5,848 nucleotides of DNA, from positions 1 through 5,848 of the forward strand of contig SYEA01000101.1 in NCBI GenBank assembly GCA_005800965.1, read 5' to 3'. The first letter of the stretch is position 1, and every line of letters begins with the position of its first letter. This document shows positions 1-5,848 of this stretch, piece by piece. Source of the stretch: Actinomycetota bacterium (GTDB lineage: Bacteria; Actinomycetota; Acidimicrobiia; Acidimicrobiales; Ilumatobacteraceae). The notes beneath the pieces were generated by a model, which worked only from the letters and a program-made list of their open reading frames with translations, ran no database searches and had not been told where the DNA came from. The position numbers and the translations under genes are program-made.

Positions 1-2586
1 AAAAAACCTGCCGCAAAGTCGGCAACACAGTCGGCAACGGGGGACATCAGCACTGCACCAACATCTGTGCCAACTACTCCAGTGGTTGCTGTGCCACCGT
101 CGCTTCCCACCCCGCCACCCCAGATCGTGGCTCCTGCAGCGCCGCTGCCCACCACGCCCACATCACCATCACCGGCACAGCCAGTTGCACCATCGGCAAT
201 ACGGCCACCATCAACAACACAGCCAGCAGCACCATCGGCAACACAGCCACCAGTTTCTCCGGCTCCTCGCGTGGTGTCATCGCGCCCCGGTAACGCTGCG
301 CCAAGTCGTCCGCCCGCAGCGCGTCCTCCAGGTTCTGCCCCCGGCACGCCCGGTTCATCGTCAGGCACGCCACCGTCGAGTGGCCCACGCACCGTGCCCG
401 CCGGAGGTCGCGTCATTCCGCCACCGCCCGGTGGCAGTCGCGTTCCGCCACCGCCCGTTCGTCGCCCACCCGGTGATGCTCGCGGGCCACGCCCCACTGG
501 TGCGCCTCGCCCCAGTGCAGCCGGCCGCATGGGTCGCTTTTCTTCCGCCAGTCTCGGGCGCACGACACCGCGTCCAGCGGGCACAGGCGCACGTCCCGGT
601 GCTCCTGGTGCTGCACGCCCGGGCGGTGGTCGCGGTTCAGGTCTGGGTCGACAAATCGGTGGCCCGCAGGGCCGTGGCCCCAATGCTCGTGGTGGCGGCA
701 ATCGTCGTGGCGCGCGCAAGAAAACTCGCGAGCAAAAACGCAAGGACATGGAGCAGTTGCAATCACTGCAACCGGCGCAATACTCAAAGAGCAACGCCCC
801 TGTTCCCGAGGGCCCCATCGTGGTCGAGCGCGGCTCGTCGGCGCAAGAGTTCGCACCAAAACTCAATCGTGGTGCAGTCGACGTAGTTCGCTTTTTGCTC
901 GAGCAAGGCGAGATGGTCACCGCCACCATGTCATTGGCCGACGAGCAGATGGAATTGTTTGCTCTCGAAGTTGGCGCCGAACTCATCCTCGTTGATCCTG
1001 GTCAACAAGAAGAGATGGAACTTCAGGCACTGTTTGACGACTCTGATGATGCCGACGAAGATCAGCAATCGCCGCGCCCTGCGAGTGTCACCATCATGGG
1101 CCATGTTGATCATGGCAAAACCACGTTGCTCGACCGAATCCGCGAGGCGAATGTGGTTGCTGGTGAAGCCGGTGGCATCACCCAGCACATCGGTGCGTAT
1201 CAAGTGGAAAAAAACGGCAAGCTCATTACCTTCATCGACACCCCAGGTCACGCGGCGTTCAGCAAGATGCGTGCCCGTGGCGCAGGCGTCACCGACATCG
1301 TGGTGCTCGTGGTTGCCGCCGACGACGGTGTGATGCCACAAACTCTTGAGGCGATCAGTCACTCACGCGCGGCCGATGTGCCCATCATCGTGGCCATCAA
1401 CAAAATCGACAAAGAAAACGCCGACGTGCAGCGCACGATGTCGGCCGTTGCCGAGCAAGAACTCGTGCCCGAGCAATGGGGTGGTGACACCATCATGGTG
1501 GAGATGTCCGCCCAACAAGGTTTGGGCATCGACGAGTTGCTCGAGCAGCTGCTCGTAGTAGCCGAAGTTGAAGAACTCACCGCCAACTCCACGGGTCGTG
1601 CGAAAGGTTTCGTGCTCGAAGCCCAACTCGATGTGGGTCGCGGCCCAGTGGTAACCGTGCTCGTCGACAAGGGAACGCTCAAAGTTGGCGACCCGATGGT
1701 GGCTGGTGCCGCGTGGGGTCGTGTGCGCGCCATCATCAACGATCGCGGTGAACAAATCAAAGAAGCAGGCCCGTCGGCACCTGTGCAAATTCTGGGTCTC
1801 TCGGCAGTTCCTCAGGCTGGCGACGACTTCCGTATTGCCCCCGACGATCGTACCGCTCGAACAGTGGCCGACTCTCGTGCCCAGCGTCAGCGACTCTTGG
1901 CGCAACGCGGTGATGCTCGCACCCAAAAAGGTGTGAAGTTGGAAGACATCTTTACCCAGATTCAAGCCGGCGAAGCCGCCACGTTGAACCTGGTCATCAA
2001 AGCCGACGTGCACGGCTCGCTCGAAGCGGTCACCGAAAGCGTGCGCAAGCTCGAGCGCGAAACGGTTAAGGCAGCCTTCGTGCACCGTGCCGTAGGTGCC
2101 ATTACCGAAAACGACATCACGCTGGCAGCCACCACGAACGCCACAATCATCGGTTTCAATGTGCGTCCGTCGCGCCAGGTGCGCGAACTCGCCGAGGCCG
2201 AAAATGTGGAAATTCGTACTTATGAAGTGATCTACAAGCTGATCGAGGACATCGAAAAAGCGATGAAGGGTTTGCTGGCCCCCGAGTTCGAAGAAGTCGT
2301 CACCGGCGAAGCCGAAGTGCGCGAACTCTTCCGTGCGCCAAAGGTGGGCGCGGTTGCCGGTTGCTTCGTTCGCTCGGGTGTCATTACACGCGGCTCAAAG
2401 GTGCGCTTCTTGCGTGATGGCACCATCATCTGGAAGGGCGCCATCAATACCCTGCGCCGCTTCAAAGACGATGTCAAAGACGTGCGTGAAGGTTTCGAAT
2501 GTGGTATCTCGCTCACCGATTTCCAAGACCTCAAGCAAGGCGACATCATCGAAACCTACGACCTGCGTCAAATCGAGCCCGATTAA
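1..2586 (+). CDS. infB: Translation initiation factor IF-2 (5'-partial)
   Basis: IF-2 is the GTPase that brings fMet-tRNA to the 30S subunit and promotes subunit joining. The frame is open from base 1 to the TAA at 2584-2586 (861 residues in window), so the true start and any first IF2_N domain lie upstream. The GTG at 67 is internal. Domains by window residue: Pro/Ala/Ser/Thr-rich linker (about 1-205); Gly/Arg then Lys/Arg-rich stretch (about 208-250); IF2_N-like domain (about 271-335); acidic hinge; G domain with GHVDHGKT (367-374), switch I GGIT (391-394), DTPGH (413-417), NKID (467-470) and SAQ (503-505); beta-barrel domain II; domain III with the ADVHGSLEAV block; C-terminal fMet-tRNA-binding domain. 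C788 and C834 lie 46 residues apart, as do the conserved C2-domain cysteines of Geobacillus stearothermophilus IF-2 as I recall them. All GTPase motifs are intact. The identity is essentially certain. The downstream gene is not rbfA. Confidence 0.98.
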   Translation, partial: KKPAAKSATQSATGDISTAPTSVPTTPVVAVPPSLPTPPPQIVAPAAPLPTTPTSPSPAQPVAPSAIRPPSTTQPAAPSATQPPVSPAPRVVSSRPGNAAPSRPPAARPPGSAPGTPGSSSGTPPSSGPRTVPAGGRVIPPPPGGSRVPPPPVRRPPGDARGPRPTGAPRPSAAGRMGRFSSASLGRTTPRPAGTGARPGAPGAARPGGGRGSGLGRQIGGPQGRGPNARGGGNRRGARKKTREQKRKDMEQLQSLQPAQYSKSNAPVPEGPIVVERGSSAQEFAPKLNRGAVDVVRFLLEQGEMVTATMSLADEQMELFALEVGAELILVDPGQQEEMELQALFDDSDDADEDQQSPRPASVTIMGHVDHGKTTLLDRIREANVVAGEAGGITQHIGAYQVEKNGKLITFIDTPGHAAFSKMRARGAGVTDIVVLVVAADDGVMPQTLEAISHSRAADVPIIVAINKIDKENADVQRTMSAVAEQELVPEQWGGDTIMVEMSAQQGLGIDELLEQLLVVAEVEELTANSTGRAKGFVLEAQLDVGRGPVVTVLVDKGTLKVGDPMVAGAAWGRVRAIINDRGEQIKEAGPSAPVQILGLSAVPQAGDDFRIAPDDRTARTVADSRAQRQRLLAQRGDARTQKGVKLEDIFTQIQAGEAATLNLVIKADVHGSLEAVTESVRKLERETVKAAFVHRAVGAITENDITLAATTNATIIGFNVRPSRQVRELAEAENVEIRTYEVIYKLIEDIEKAMKGLLAPEFEEVVTGEAEVRELFRAPKVGAVAGCFVRSGVITRGSKVRFLRDGTIIWKGAINTLRRFKDDVKDVREGFECGISLTDFQDLKQGDIIETYDLRQIEPD
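178..252 (+). repeat. Degenerate 33-bp direct repeat in the IF-2 linker
   Basis: Two in-frame copies, 178-210 and 220-252, match at 29 of 33 bases with a 42-bp period. They encode QPVAPSAIRPP and QPAAPSATQPP. A related 12-mer, TCGGCAACACAG, occurs at 19-30 and again at 235-246. This fits expansion of a low-complexity, probably disordered IF-2 linker by slippage or unequal recombination. No separate function is implied. Confidence 0.7.
416..457 (+). repeat. Short Pro-rich direct repeat in the IF-2 linker
   Basis: The 15-mer TTCCGCCACCGCCCG occurs exactly at 416-430 and 443-457 with a 27-bp period, which keeps the reading frame. It encodes the two PPPP runs in VIPPPPGG and RVPPPPVR. It is part of the same low-complexity linker as the repeat at 178-252 and is probably a product of slippage. 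Confidence 0.6.
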
Positions 2587-2600
2587 CAGTTTTCGTCACT

Positions 2601-2606
2601 AAGGAG
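2601..2606 (+). promoter_or_regulatory. Ribosome binding site AAGGAG
   Basis: AAGGAG lies 4 nt before the ATG at 2611, in the 24-nt gap after the infB stop. The spacing is slightly short, but this is the clearest Shine-Dalgarno sequence in the window and it fixes the start of the downstream gene. Confidence 0.85.
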
Positions 2607-2610
2607 CCCC

Positions 2611-3249
2611 ATGGCAGACGTCCACTTTCATTTCGATCCGGTGTGTCCTTGGGCCTACATCACCTCTCGCTGGGTGGTGGAAGTGCTGCAACAACGCGGG
2701 TACGACGTGTCGTGGAAGTTCATTTCGCTGTTCATGATCAACAATGATCGCGGCTATAGCGAGGGCAATAAGCATCACCAAGATGGCCACATGTCGGGCT
2801 TGCAAGCCTTGCGCGTAGCGAGTGCTGCGCGTGCCGCTGCAGGCAACGAAGCCGTCGCCGCGGTGTACACCGCGCTGGGCAAGGCGATCCATGCAGACAA
2901 GCGTCGGCCAAGAGATTCAACTGAAATGAAGGACTTTGCCCGCACAGTGTTGAGCGAGGCCGGTCTCAATCCGCTGTGGGCCGATAGCGCAACGGACGAG
3001 TTGCACGACGAGGTCATTCGATACGAGACCACGCGAGCACTGGAGCTCACCGGTAAGGACGTCGGCACACCGATTTTGGTGTTCCACCCCGACAAGCCCA
3101 ACCAGGCCAGTTTTTTTGGTCCCGTGATTTCGGCGATTCCTCGCGGGCCCGAAGCGCTGCGGCTGTGGGATGCCGTCGAGACCCTGGCCACCACCTCGGG
3201 CATGGCCGAACTCAAGCGGTCGTTGCGCAGCGCACCTAATTTCGATTGA
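2611..3249 (+). CDS. DsbA-family protein, Rv2466c (mycothiol-dependent nitroreductase)-like
   Basis: A 212-residue thioredoxin-fold protein with a helical insert. The N-terminal block FDPVCPWAYITSRW (residues 8-21) and the C-terminal block FFGPVISAIPRG (168-179), followed by LWD and a final APNFD, closely match Mycobacterium tuberculosis Rv2466c as I remember it (about 207 residues), a mycothiol-linked oxidoreductase that activates nitro-drugs. VGTP supplies the expected cis-proline at P154. The active site is C12-P-W-A15: the nucleophilic Cys is present, but the second Cys of the CPWC motif is Ala, which suggests a monothiol or mycothiol-mixed-disulfide mechanism (inference). No signal peptide is seen, so it is probably cytoplasmic. 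The start is fixed by the AAGGAG at 2601-2606. It follows infB by 24 nt and precedes the deacetylase gene by 14 nt, so it is probably in an operon with both. The broader family includes 2-hydroxychromene-2-carboxylate isomerases, but the Rv2466c-like blocks fit better. The physiological substrate cannot be read from the sequence. Confidence 0.88.
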   Translation: MADVHFHFDPVCPWAYITSRWVVEVLQQRGYDVSWKFISLFMINNDRGYSEGNKHHQDGHMSGLQALRVASAARAAAGNEAVAAVYTALGKAIHADKRRPRDSTEMKDFARTVLSEAGLNPLWADSATDELHDEVIRYETTRALELTGKDVGTPILVFHPDKPNQASFFGPVISAIPRGPEALRLWDAVETLATTSGMAELKRSLRSAPNFD

Positions 3250-3263
3250 CCTACGCTGGCGAT

Positions 3264-4307
3264 ATGCAAGTCGTCTATTCGCCCCAGCATCTGTTGCACG
3301 ACCCCGCAACTGAAATTGAGTCGTCGACAAGTCATTCACCTTTCGAACACACCGGCCGTGCCGAAACCATCAAGGCGTCATTGCTGGCCGACCCACGGTT
3401 TGCATTTCGTGCCCCGAGCGATCATGGGGCAGAGCCGATTACGGCGGTGCACGATGCAGGTCTCGTGAAGTTTTTGTCTGAAGCATGGGCTGAGTATCAG
3501 CAGGTGGTGGGTGCACGTCGCGAGGTGGTGCCCGACATGTTTTATCGTCACGAGTTGCGCAATGAAATGGGCGATAGTGCAGAGCCCGAATCGGTGGTTG
3601 CCCGGCTGGGTTGGTGGTGTTTTGAAACCACCACACCGCTCACCGAAGGCACCTACGCTGCGGCCCGCGCTGCGGTTGACACGGCTCTCACGGCAACCGA
3701 TGTGGTGCTTGGCGGTGAGCGCGCTGCCTATGGTCTGTGCCGCCCGCCTGGGCACCATGCCACGCGTGATTTGTATGGCGGTTACTGCTTTTTCAACAAT
3801 GCGGCGATTGCTGCGCACGAGATCGTTGCTCGCACTGGCGGCAAGGTCACGGTCCTCGATGTTGACTACCACCACGGCAATGGCACGCAAGAAATTTTCT
3901 ATGACCGCGACGATGTGCAATACGTGTCGTTGCACGGCGACCCGCGTCGCGCATATCCGTATTTCACCGGGCACGCCGACGAAACGGGGAGTGGTCGCGG
4001 GCTTGGGGCCACCTTCAACGTGCCACTACCCAAGCGCATGGCTGACGACGCCTACATCTCGGCGCTGTCAACGTGTGCCGAAAAGATTGCCGCCTTCAAG
4101 CCAACGGCGTTGATCGTGTCGCTTGGTCTCGACACGTTTATTACCGACCCCATTGCCGACTTGGCCGTAACCACCGAAGGCTTTGCTCGCAGCGGTGCGT
4201 TGTTGGCGCAACTTGGGTTGCCCACCATCGTGTTGCAAGAAGGCGGCTACGACGTTGAAGCCTTGGGGCGCAACGTGCACGCCTGGCTAACGGGCTTCAG
4301 CGCCTAA
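3264..4307 (+). CDS. Histone deacetylase-superfamily amidohydrolase, acetylpolyamine amidohydrolase-like
   Basis: A 347-residue zinc hydrolase predicted to remove acetyl (or other acyl) groups from an amine or lysine in the cytoplasm. The catalytic set is complete: H164-H165 in RPPGHHA, zinc ligands D201 and H203 in DVDYHHGNGTQ, third zinc ligand D290 in LGLDTF, and transition-state Tyr Y329 in EGGY. The spacings between these (36, 87, 39) equal those I recall for Mycoplana ramosa acetylpolyamine amidohydrolase with a constant offset of 6, so this subgroup fits better than AcuC or eukaryotic-type HDACs. E17 matches the Mycoplana polyamine-binding E17, but the position matching its E106 appears to be V112, so polyamine specificity is uncertain. 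I chose ATG 3264 (MQVVYSPQHLLHDP, the usual family beginning) over the upstream TTG at 3246, which overlaps the previous stop. No clear Shine-Dalgarno sequence is present, so translation may be coupled to the upstream gene. Confidence 0.93.
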   Translation: MQVVYSPQHLLHDPATEIESSTSHSPFEHTGRAETIKASLLADPRFAFRAPSDHGAEPITAVHDAGLVKFLSEAWAEYQQVVGARREVVPDMFYRHELRNEMGDSAEPESVVARLGWWCFETTTPLTEGTYAAARAAVDTALTATDVVLGGERAAYGLCRPPGHHATRDLYGGYCFFNNAAIAAHEIVARTGGKVTVLDVDYHHGNGTQEIFYDRDDVQYVSLHGDPRRAYPYFTGHADETGSGRGLGATFNVPLPKRMADDAYISALSTCAEKIAAFKPTALIVSLGLDTFITDPIADLAVTTEGFARSGALLAQLGLPTIVLQEGGYDVEALGRNVHAWLTGFSA

Positions 4308-4318
4308 ACGCGCTGAGG
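4295..4318 (+). terminator. Hairpin over the deacetylase stop codon, possible terminator
   Basis: Bases 4295-4303 (CTTCAGCGC) pair with 4310-4318 (GCGCTGAGG) as a 9-bp stem containing one G-T pair, closed by a 6-nt loop that holds most of the TAA stop. No T-tract follows, so it is not a classical intrinsic terminator. GC-rich actinobacterial terminators often lack a strong U-tract, and the position at the end of a convergent unit makes the role plausible. Confidence 0.45.
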
Positions 4319-4332
4319 TGCCCAGGCAAGTT

Positions 4333-4347
4333 CGGCGCTGCGCGCCG
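4333..4347 (-). terminator. GC-rich hairpin just after the PAC2 stop, possible terminator
   Basis: CGGCGC (4333-4338) and GCGCCG (4342-4347) form a perfect 6-bp stem with a 3-nt loop. It begins 3 nt beyond the minus-strand PAC2 stop codon. Neither side has a T-tract. With the hairpin at 4295-4318 it may terminate transcription from both directions in this 43-nt convergent gap. The call rests on position and pairing only. Confidence 0.4.
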
Positions 4348-4350
4348 CTG

Positions 4351-5241
4351 TTAGTCGTTGCGTTGTTCGCGTAGATATTTTTCGAACTGCGCGGCCAATT
4401 CGTCACCCGACGGAATATCAGCAGTGTCGTTGTTGCGTTGGTGTGCTGCATCGTATGCCGTCTCGAGTTGTGACAGCAGCTGGGCGTGGTCGGGGTTGGA
4501 AGCAACAAGGGTGTCCAAGCGTTCGCGGTGGCTGGTGGCGTCGGCCCGCGCTGCACTGATATCGAGCGAGATTCCGCCCGTGTCACACACCGCACTTAGC
4601 AACGCCACCGTGGCTGCCGGATACGGCATGGTGGTGGCGTAGTGCGGCACTTGTGCCCAGATGCCGATGCTGGGAATCCCGCGTCCGGCTAACACGTGTT
4701 CGAGTACGGCTTCGATGCCAGCTGGCACATCCACCGAACTGCGCACATAGGGCAGTGCTGCGATGGCATCCGAGGATGGCGAAGTGCACGAAATGTTCAC
4801 TGCCCGGGTGTGTGGTGTGGCAAATGGGTACGCCCCGAGGCCAATCATTTTGCGCACACCAAGTTGTGTGGCGAGTTGGCCCACGCTGGAAGCAAAGTGA
4901 TTCCACTTGGTGTCTGGTTCGTGACCAGTCAAAAGCAGCACGTCTTTGCCGTTGATGTCATGACCCAGCATGATGTCGGTCGATGGCCAATCCAAGCGCG
5001 TGTTGATGCCCTCGCGCAGTTCCATCGTGGGTCGGCGAGCGCGAAAATCGAGGTATTCGTCGGCGTTGAAAGTAACCAGCGTCGTTGCGCCACACTTGTC
5101 AACAAGTTGGGTCATGGCTGCATGGGCTGCCGAACTGGCGTCGATCCAGCCCTGCAGCATTACCACCAGGAGGGGTGCAGACAGCGAAGGGAACTCGGTA
5201 TAACTCTCGTGGAGTTGGTAAAACTCAGATGACGACGACAT
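4351..5241 (-). CDS. PAC2 family protein, actinobacterial type
   Basis: A 296-residue protein of the PAC2 superfamily, named after the eukaryotic proteasome assembly chaperone 2. It has the length and blocks of the actinobacterial branch, such as M. tuberculosis Rv2125: LQGWIDASSAA (29-39, matching the usual GWNDAG block), FRARRPTMEL (66-75) followed by LDWP (83-86), GHEPDTKWNHF (106-116), LGAYPFATPHTR (135-146), an AGIEAVL then GIPSIGIWAQVPHY block (174-201), and a C-terminal IPSGDELAAQFEKYLR (276-291). No signal peptide or membrane segment is evident, so it is probably cytoplasmic. The biochemical role in bacteria is unsettled, and a link to the actinobacterial 20S proteasome is suggested only by the family name. 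The ATG at 5241 is the chosen start: an in-frame stop lies shortly upstream and no Shine-Dalgarno sequence is seen. It starts 7 nt after the phosphotransferase stop, so the two are probably co-transcribed and perhaps translationally coupled. Confidence 0.92.
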   Translation of the reverse strand: MSSSSEFYQLHESYTEFPSLSAPLLVVMLQGWIDASSAAHAAMTQLVDKCGATTLVTFNADEYLDFRARRPTMELREGINTRLDWPSTDIMLGHDINGKDVLLLTGHEPDTKWNHFASSVGQLATQLGVRKMIGLGAYPFATPHTRAVNISCTSPSSDAIAALPYVRSSVDVPAGIEAVLEHVLAGRGIPSIGIWAQVPHYATTMPYPAATVALLSAVCDTGGISLDISAARADATSHRERLDTLVASNPDHAQLLSQLETAYDAAHQRNNDTADIPSGDELAAQFEKYLREQRND

Positions 5242-5248
5242 CGCAGCG

Positions 5249-5848
5249 TCAGTGTAGGCGAGTCAGCGACTTGTGGGCGCTGGTGACTGCTGCTTGCACC
5301 TGTTGGGCGAATGGCGCAAGTTCTTGTGCCGAGCGATCGCCCAGCGCACCGCCCAGATATCGCGCGTAGACGCCTTCGATGATGCAGGCAAGTTTCCAGA
5401 ATGCGAATGCGGTGTAGAAGTCGAGTTGCGATACATCGCGTTTGGTGATGCGCGCATAACGCTCGACGAGTTCGGCGCGATTCATAAAACCTCTCACTCG
5501 ATTCGCTTGGGCTTGCCAAGCCGAGGCCTCGTCGTCGGGGCCGGTGTAATACGCCATCAGCAAACCAAGATCTGCCAGTGGGTCGCCGAGCGTGCAGATC
5601 TCCCAATCCAACACCGCCACGATGCGCCCGTCGTCGTTCACGATGCAATTGTCGAGTCGATAGTCGCCATGCACGATGGTGGCGGGCCCTTGTTCGGGAA
5701 TCTTGCTCGCCAATGCATCGTGTACTTCGTCGATGAGCGGCAGGTCACGAGTTTTTTGGGCATTGAATTGCCCGTACCAACGCTTCAGTTGTCGCGCGAT
5801 GTATCCCTCGTGGCGCGCCAAATCAACAAGGCCCACCTGCTGTAGGTC
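5249..5848 (-). CDS. Phosphotransferase family protein, APH fold, ACAD10/11-like (N-terminus beyond window)
   Basis: This is the C-terminal 199 residues of an aminoglycoside-phosphotransferase-fold kinase. The frame runs off the right edge (first residues DLQQVGLVDL), and the GTG at 5836 is internal. By window residue, HGDYRLDN (60-67) is the Brenner-type catalytic loop with D62 as catalytic base and N67 as a metal ligand. LDWE (80-83) supplies the Mg-binding D81, followed by TLGDPLADL. The pattern matches the actinobacterial branch related to the kinase domain of human ACAD10/ACAD11, which is often linked to fatty acyl-CoA metabolism, rather than to antibiotic-modifying enzymes. Members are typically about 340 residues, so roughly 60% is present. 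All visible catalytic residues are intact. The natural substrate is unknown. It lies upstream of PAC2 in the same orientation with a 7-nt gap. Confidence 0.92.
   Translation of the reverse strand, partial: DLQQVGLVDLARHEGYIARQLKRWYGQFNAQKTRDLPLIDEVHDALASKIPEQGPATIVHGDYRLDNCIVNDDGRIVAVLDWEICTLGDPLADLGLLMAYYTGPDDEASAWQAQANRVRGFMNRAELVERYARITKRDVSQLDFYTAFAFWKLACIIEGVYARYLGGALGDRSAQELAPFAQQVQAAVTSAHKSLTRLH

Noticed and set aside
67..69. GTG at 67 as the infB start
   Set aside because: The frame is open to base 1 with the same linker composition, there is no Shine-Dalgarno sequence, and IF-2 would then lack its usual upstream N-terminal region. It is an internal Val.
748..750. Internal ATG of infB as a start for a shorter IF-2 isoform
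   Set aside because: Such isoforms exist in Escherichia coli, but the purine-rich bases before this ATG are only coding Lys/Arg codons with very short spacing, so the support is too weak.
86..886. Long open frame (266 codons) in the +2 frame, overlapping infB
   Set aside because: Its His/Arg/Pro-rich product resembles no family I know and mirrors the low-complexity infB linker read one base out. Repetitive GC-rich DNA lacks stops in several frames, and the antisense frame at 413-859 has the same explanation.
1209..1215. Slippery heptamer A AAA AAC in the zero frame of infB
   Set aside because: It matches the -1 frameshift pattern, but it lies inside the conserved G domain. The -1 frame ends after roughly 45 codons, and I see no obvious stimulatory structure. 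Chance use of Glu-Lys-Asn codons is the simpler reading.
1363..2085. Antisense open frame of 240 codons opposite infB
   Set aside because: It is a shadow of the strongly conserved IF-2 G domain and domain II, with no recognisable motif or ribosome binding site.
3111..3117. T7 homopolymer in the Rv2466c-like gene as a possible frameshift or sequencing error
   Set aside because: The frame on both sides matches the family (SFFGPV continues into the conserved IPRG block), so the run is read correctly.
3246..3248. TTG at 3246 as the deacetylase start
   Set aside because: It overlaps the previous stop codon and adds six residues not typical of the family. ATG 3264 gives the expected N-terminus and places E17 at the same number as in APAH.

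Overview
The window looks like a chromosomal housekeeping segment from a bacterium of the phylum Actinomycetota. GC content is about 60% by eye. Three protein families point to that phylum: a DsbA-fold oxidoreductase whose N- and C-terminal blocks resemble the mycothiol-dependent nitroreductase Rv2466c, an actinobacterial-type PAC2 protein, and an IF-2 with a long Pro/Ala then Gly/Arg-rich N-terminal extension. An uncultured member of Acidimicrobiia is a reasonable guess, but nothing here fixes the class.

Layout. Plus strand, 1-4307: the 3' part of infB (translation initiation factor IF-2, open at the left edge), then 24 nt later a thioredoxin-fold protein of the Rv2466c type, then 14 nt later a histone-deacetylase-superfamily enzyme of the acetylpolyamine amidohydrolase type. 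The tight spacing and the lack of a hairpin or T-tract between the genes suggest one transcript. Minus strand, 5848-4351: the C-terminal part of an APH-fold phosphotransferase (open at the right edge), then 7 nt later a PAC2-family protein, also probably one transcript. The two units converge on a 43-nt gap (4308-4350). Two GC-rich hairpins lie in and beside this gap and may form a bidirectional terminator.

How the genes fit together. IF-2 acts in translation initiation. The two genes downstream have no obvious functional tie to it. They look like accessory metabolic or redox genes that share its transcription and occupy the place where rbfA usually follows infB. The minus-strand pair is likewise functionally loose: a small-molecule (possibly acyl-CoA-related) kinase and a PAC2 protein of unknown role in bacteria.

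No mobile element, CRISPR array, RNA gene or phage signature was seen, and I found no convincing new system. The points most worth a second look are the break in the infB-rbfA order, the CPWA (not CPWC) active site of the Rv2466c-like protein, and a deacetylase that keeps all its catalytic residues but, by my alignment, lacks one acidic polyamine-gating residue. No stretch over 300 bases is without a gene.
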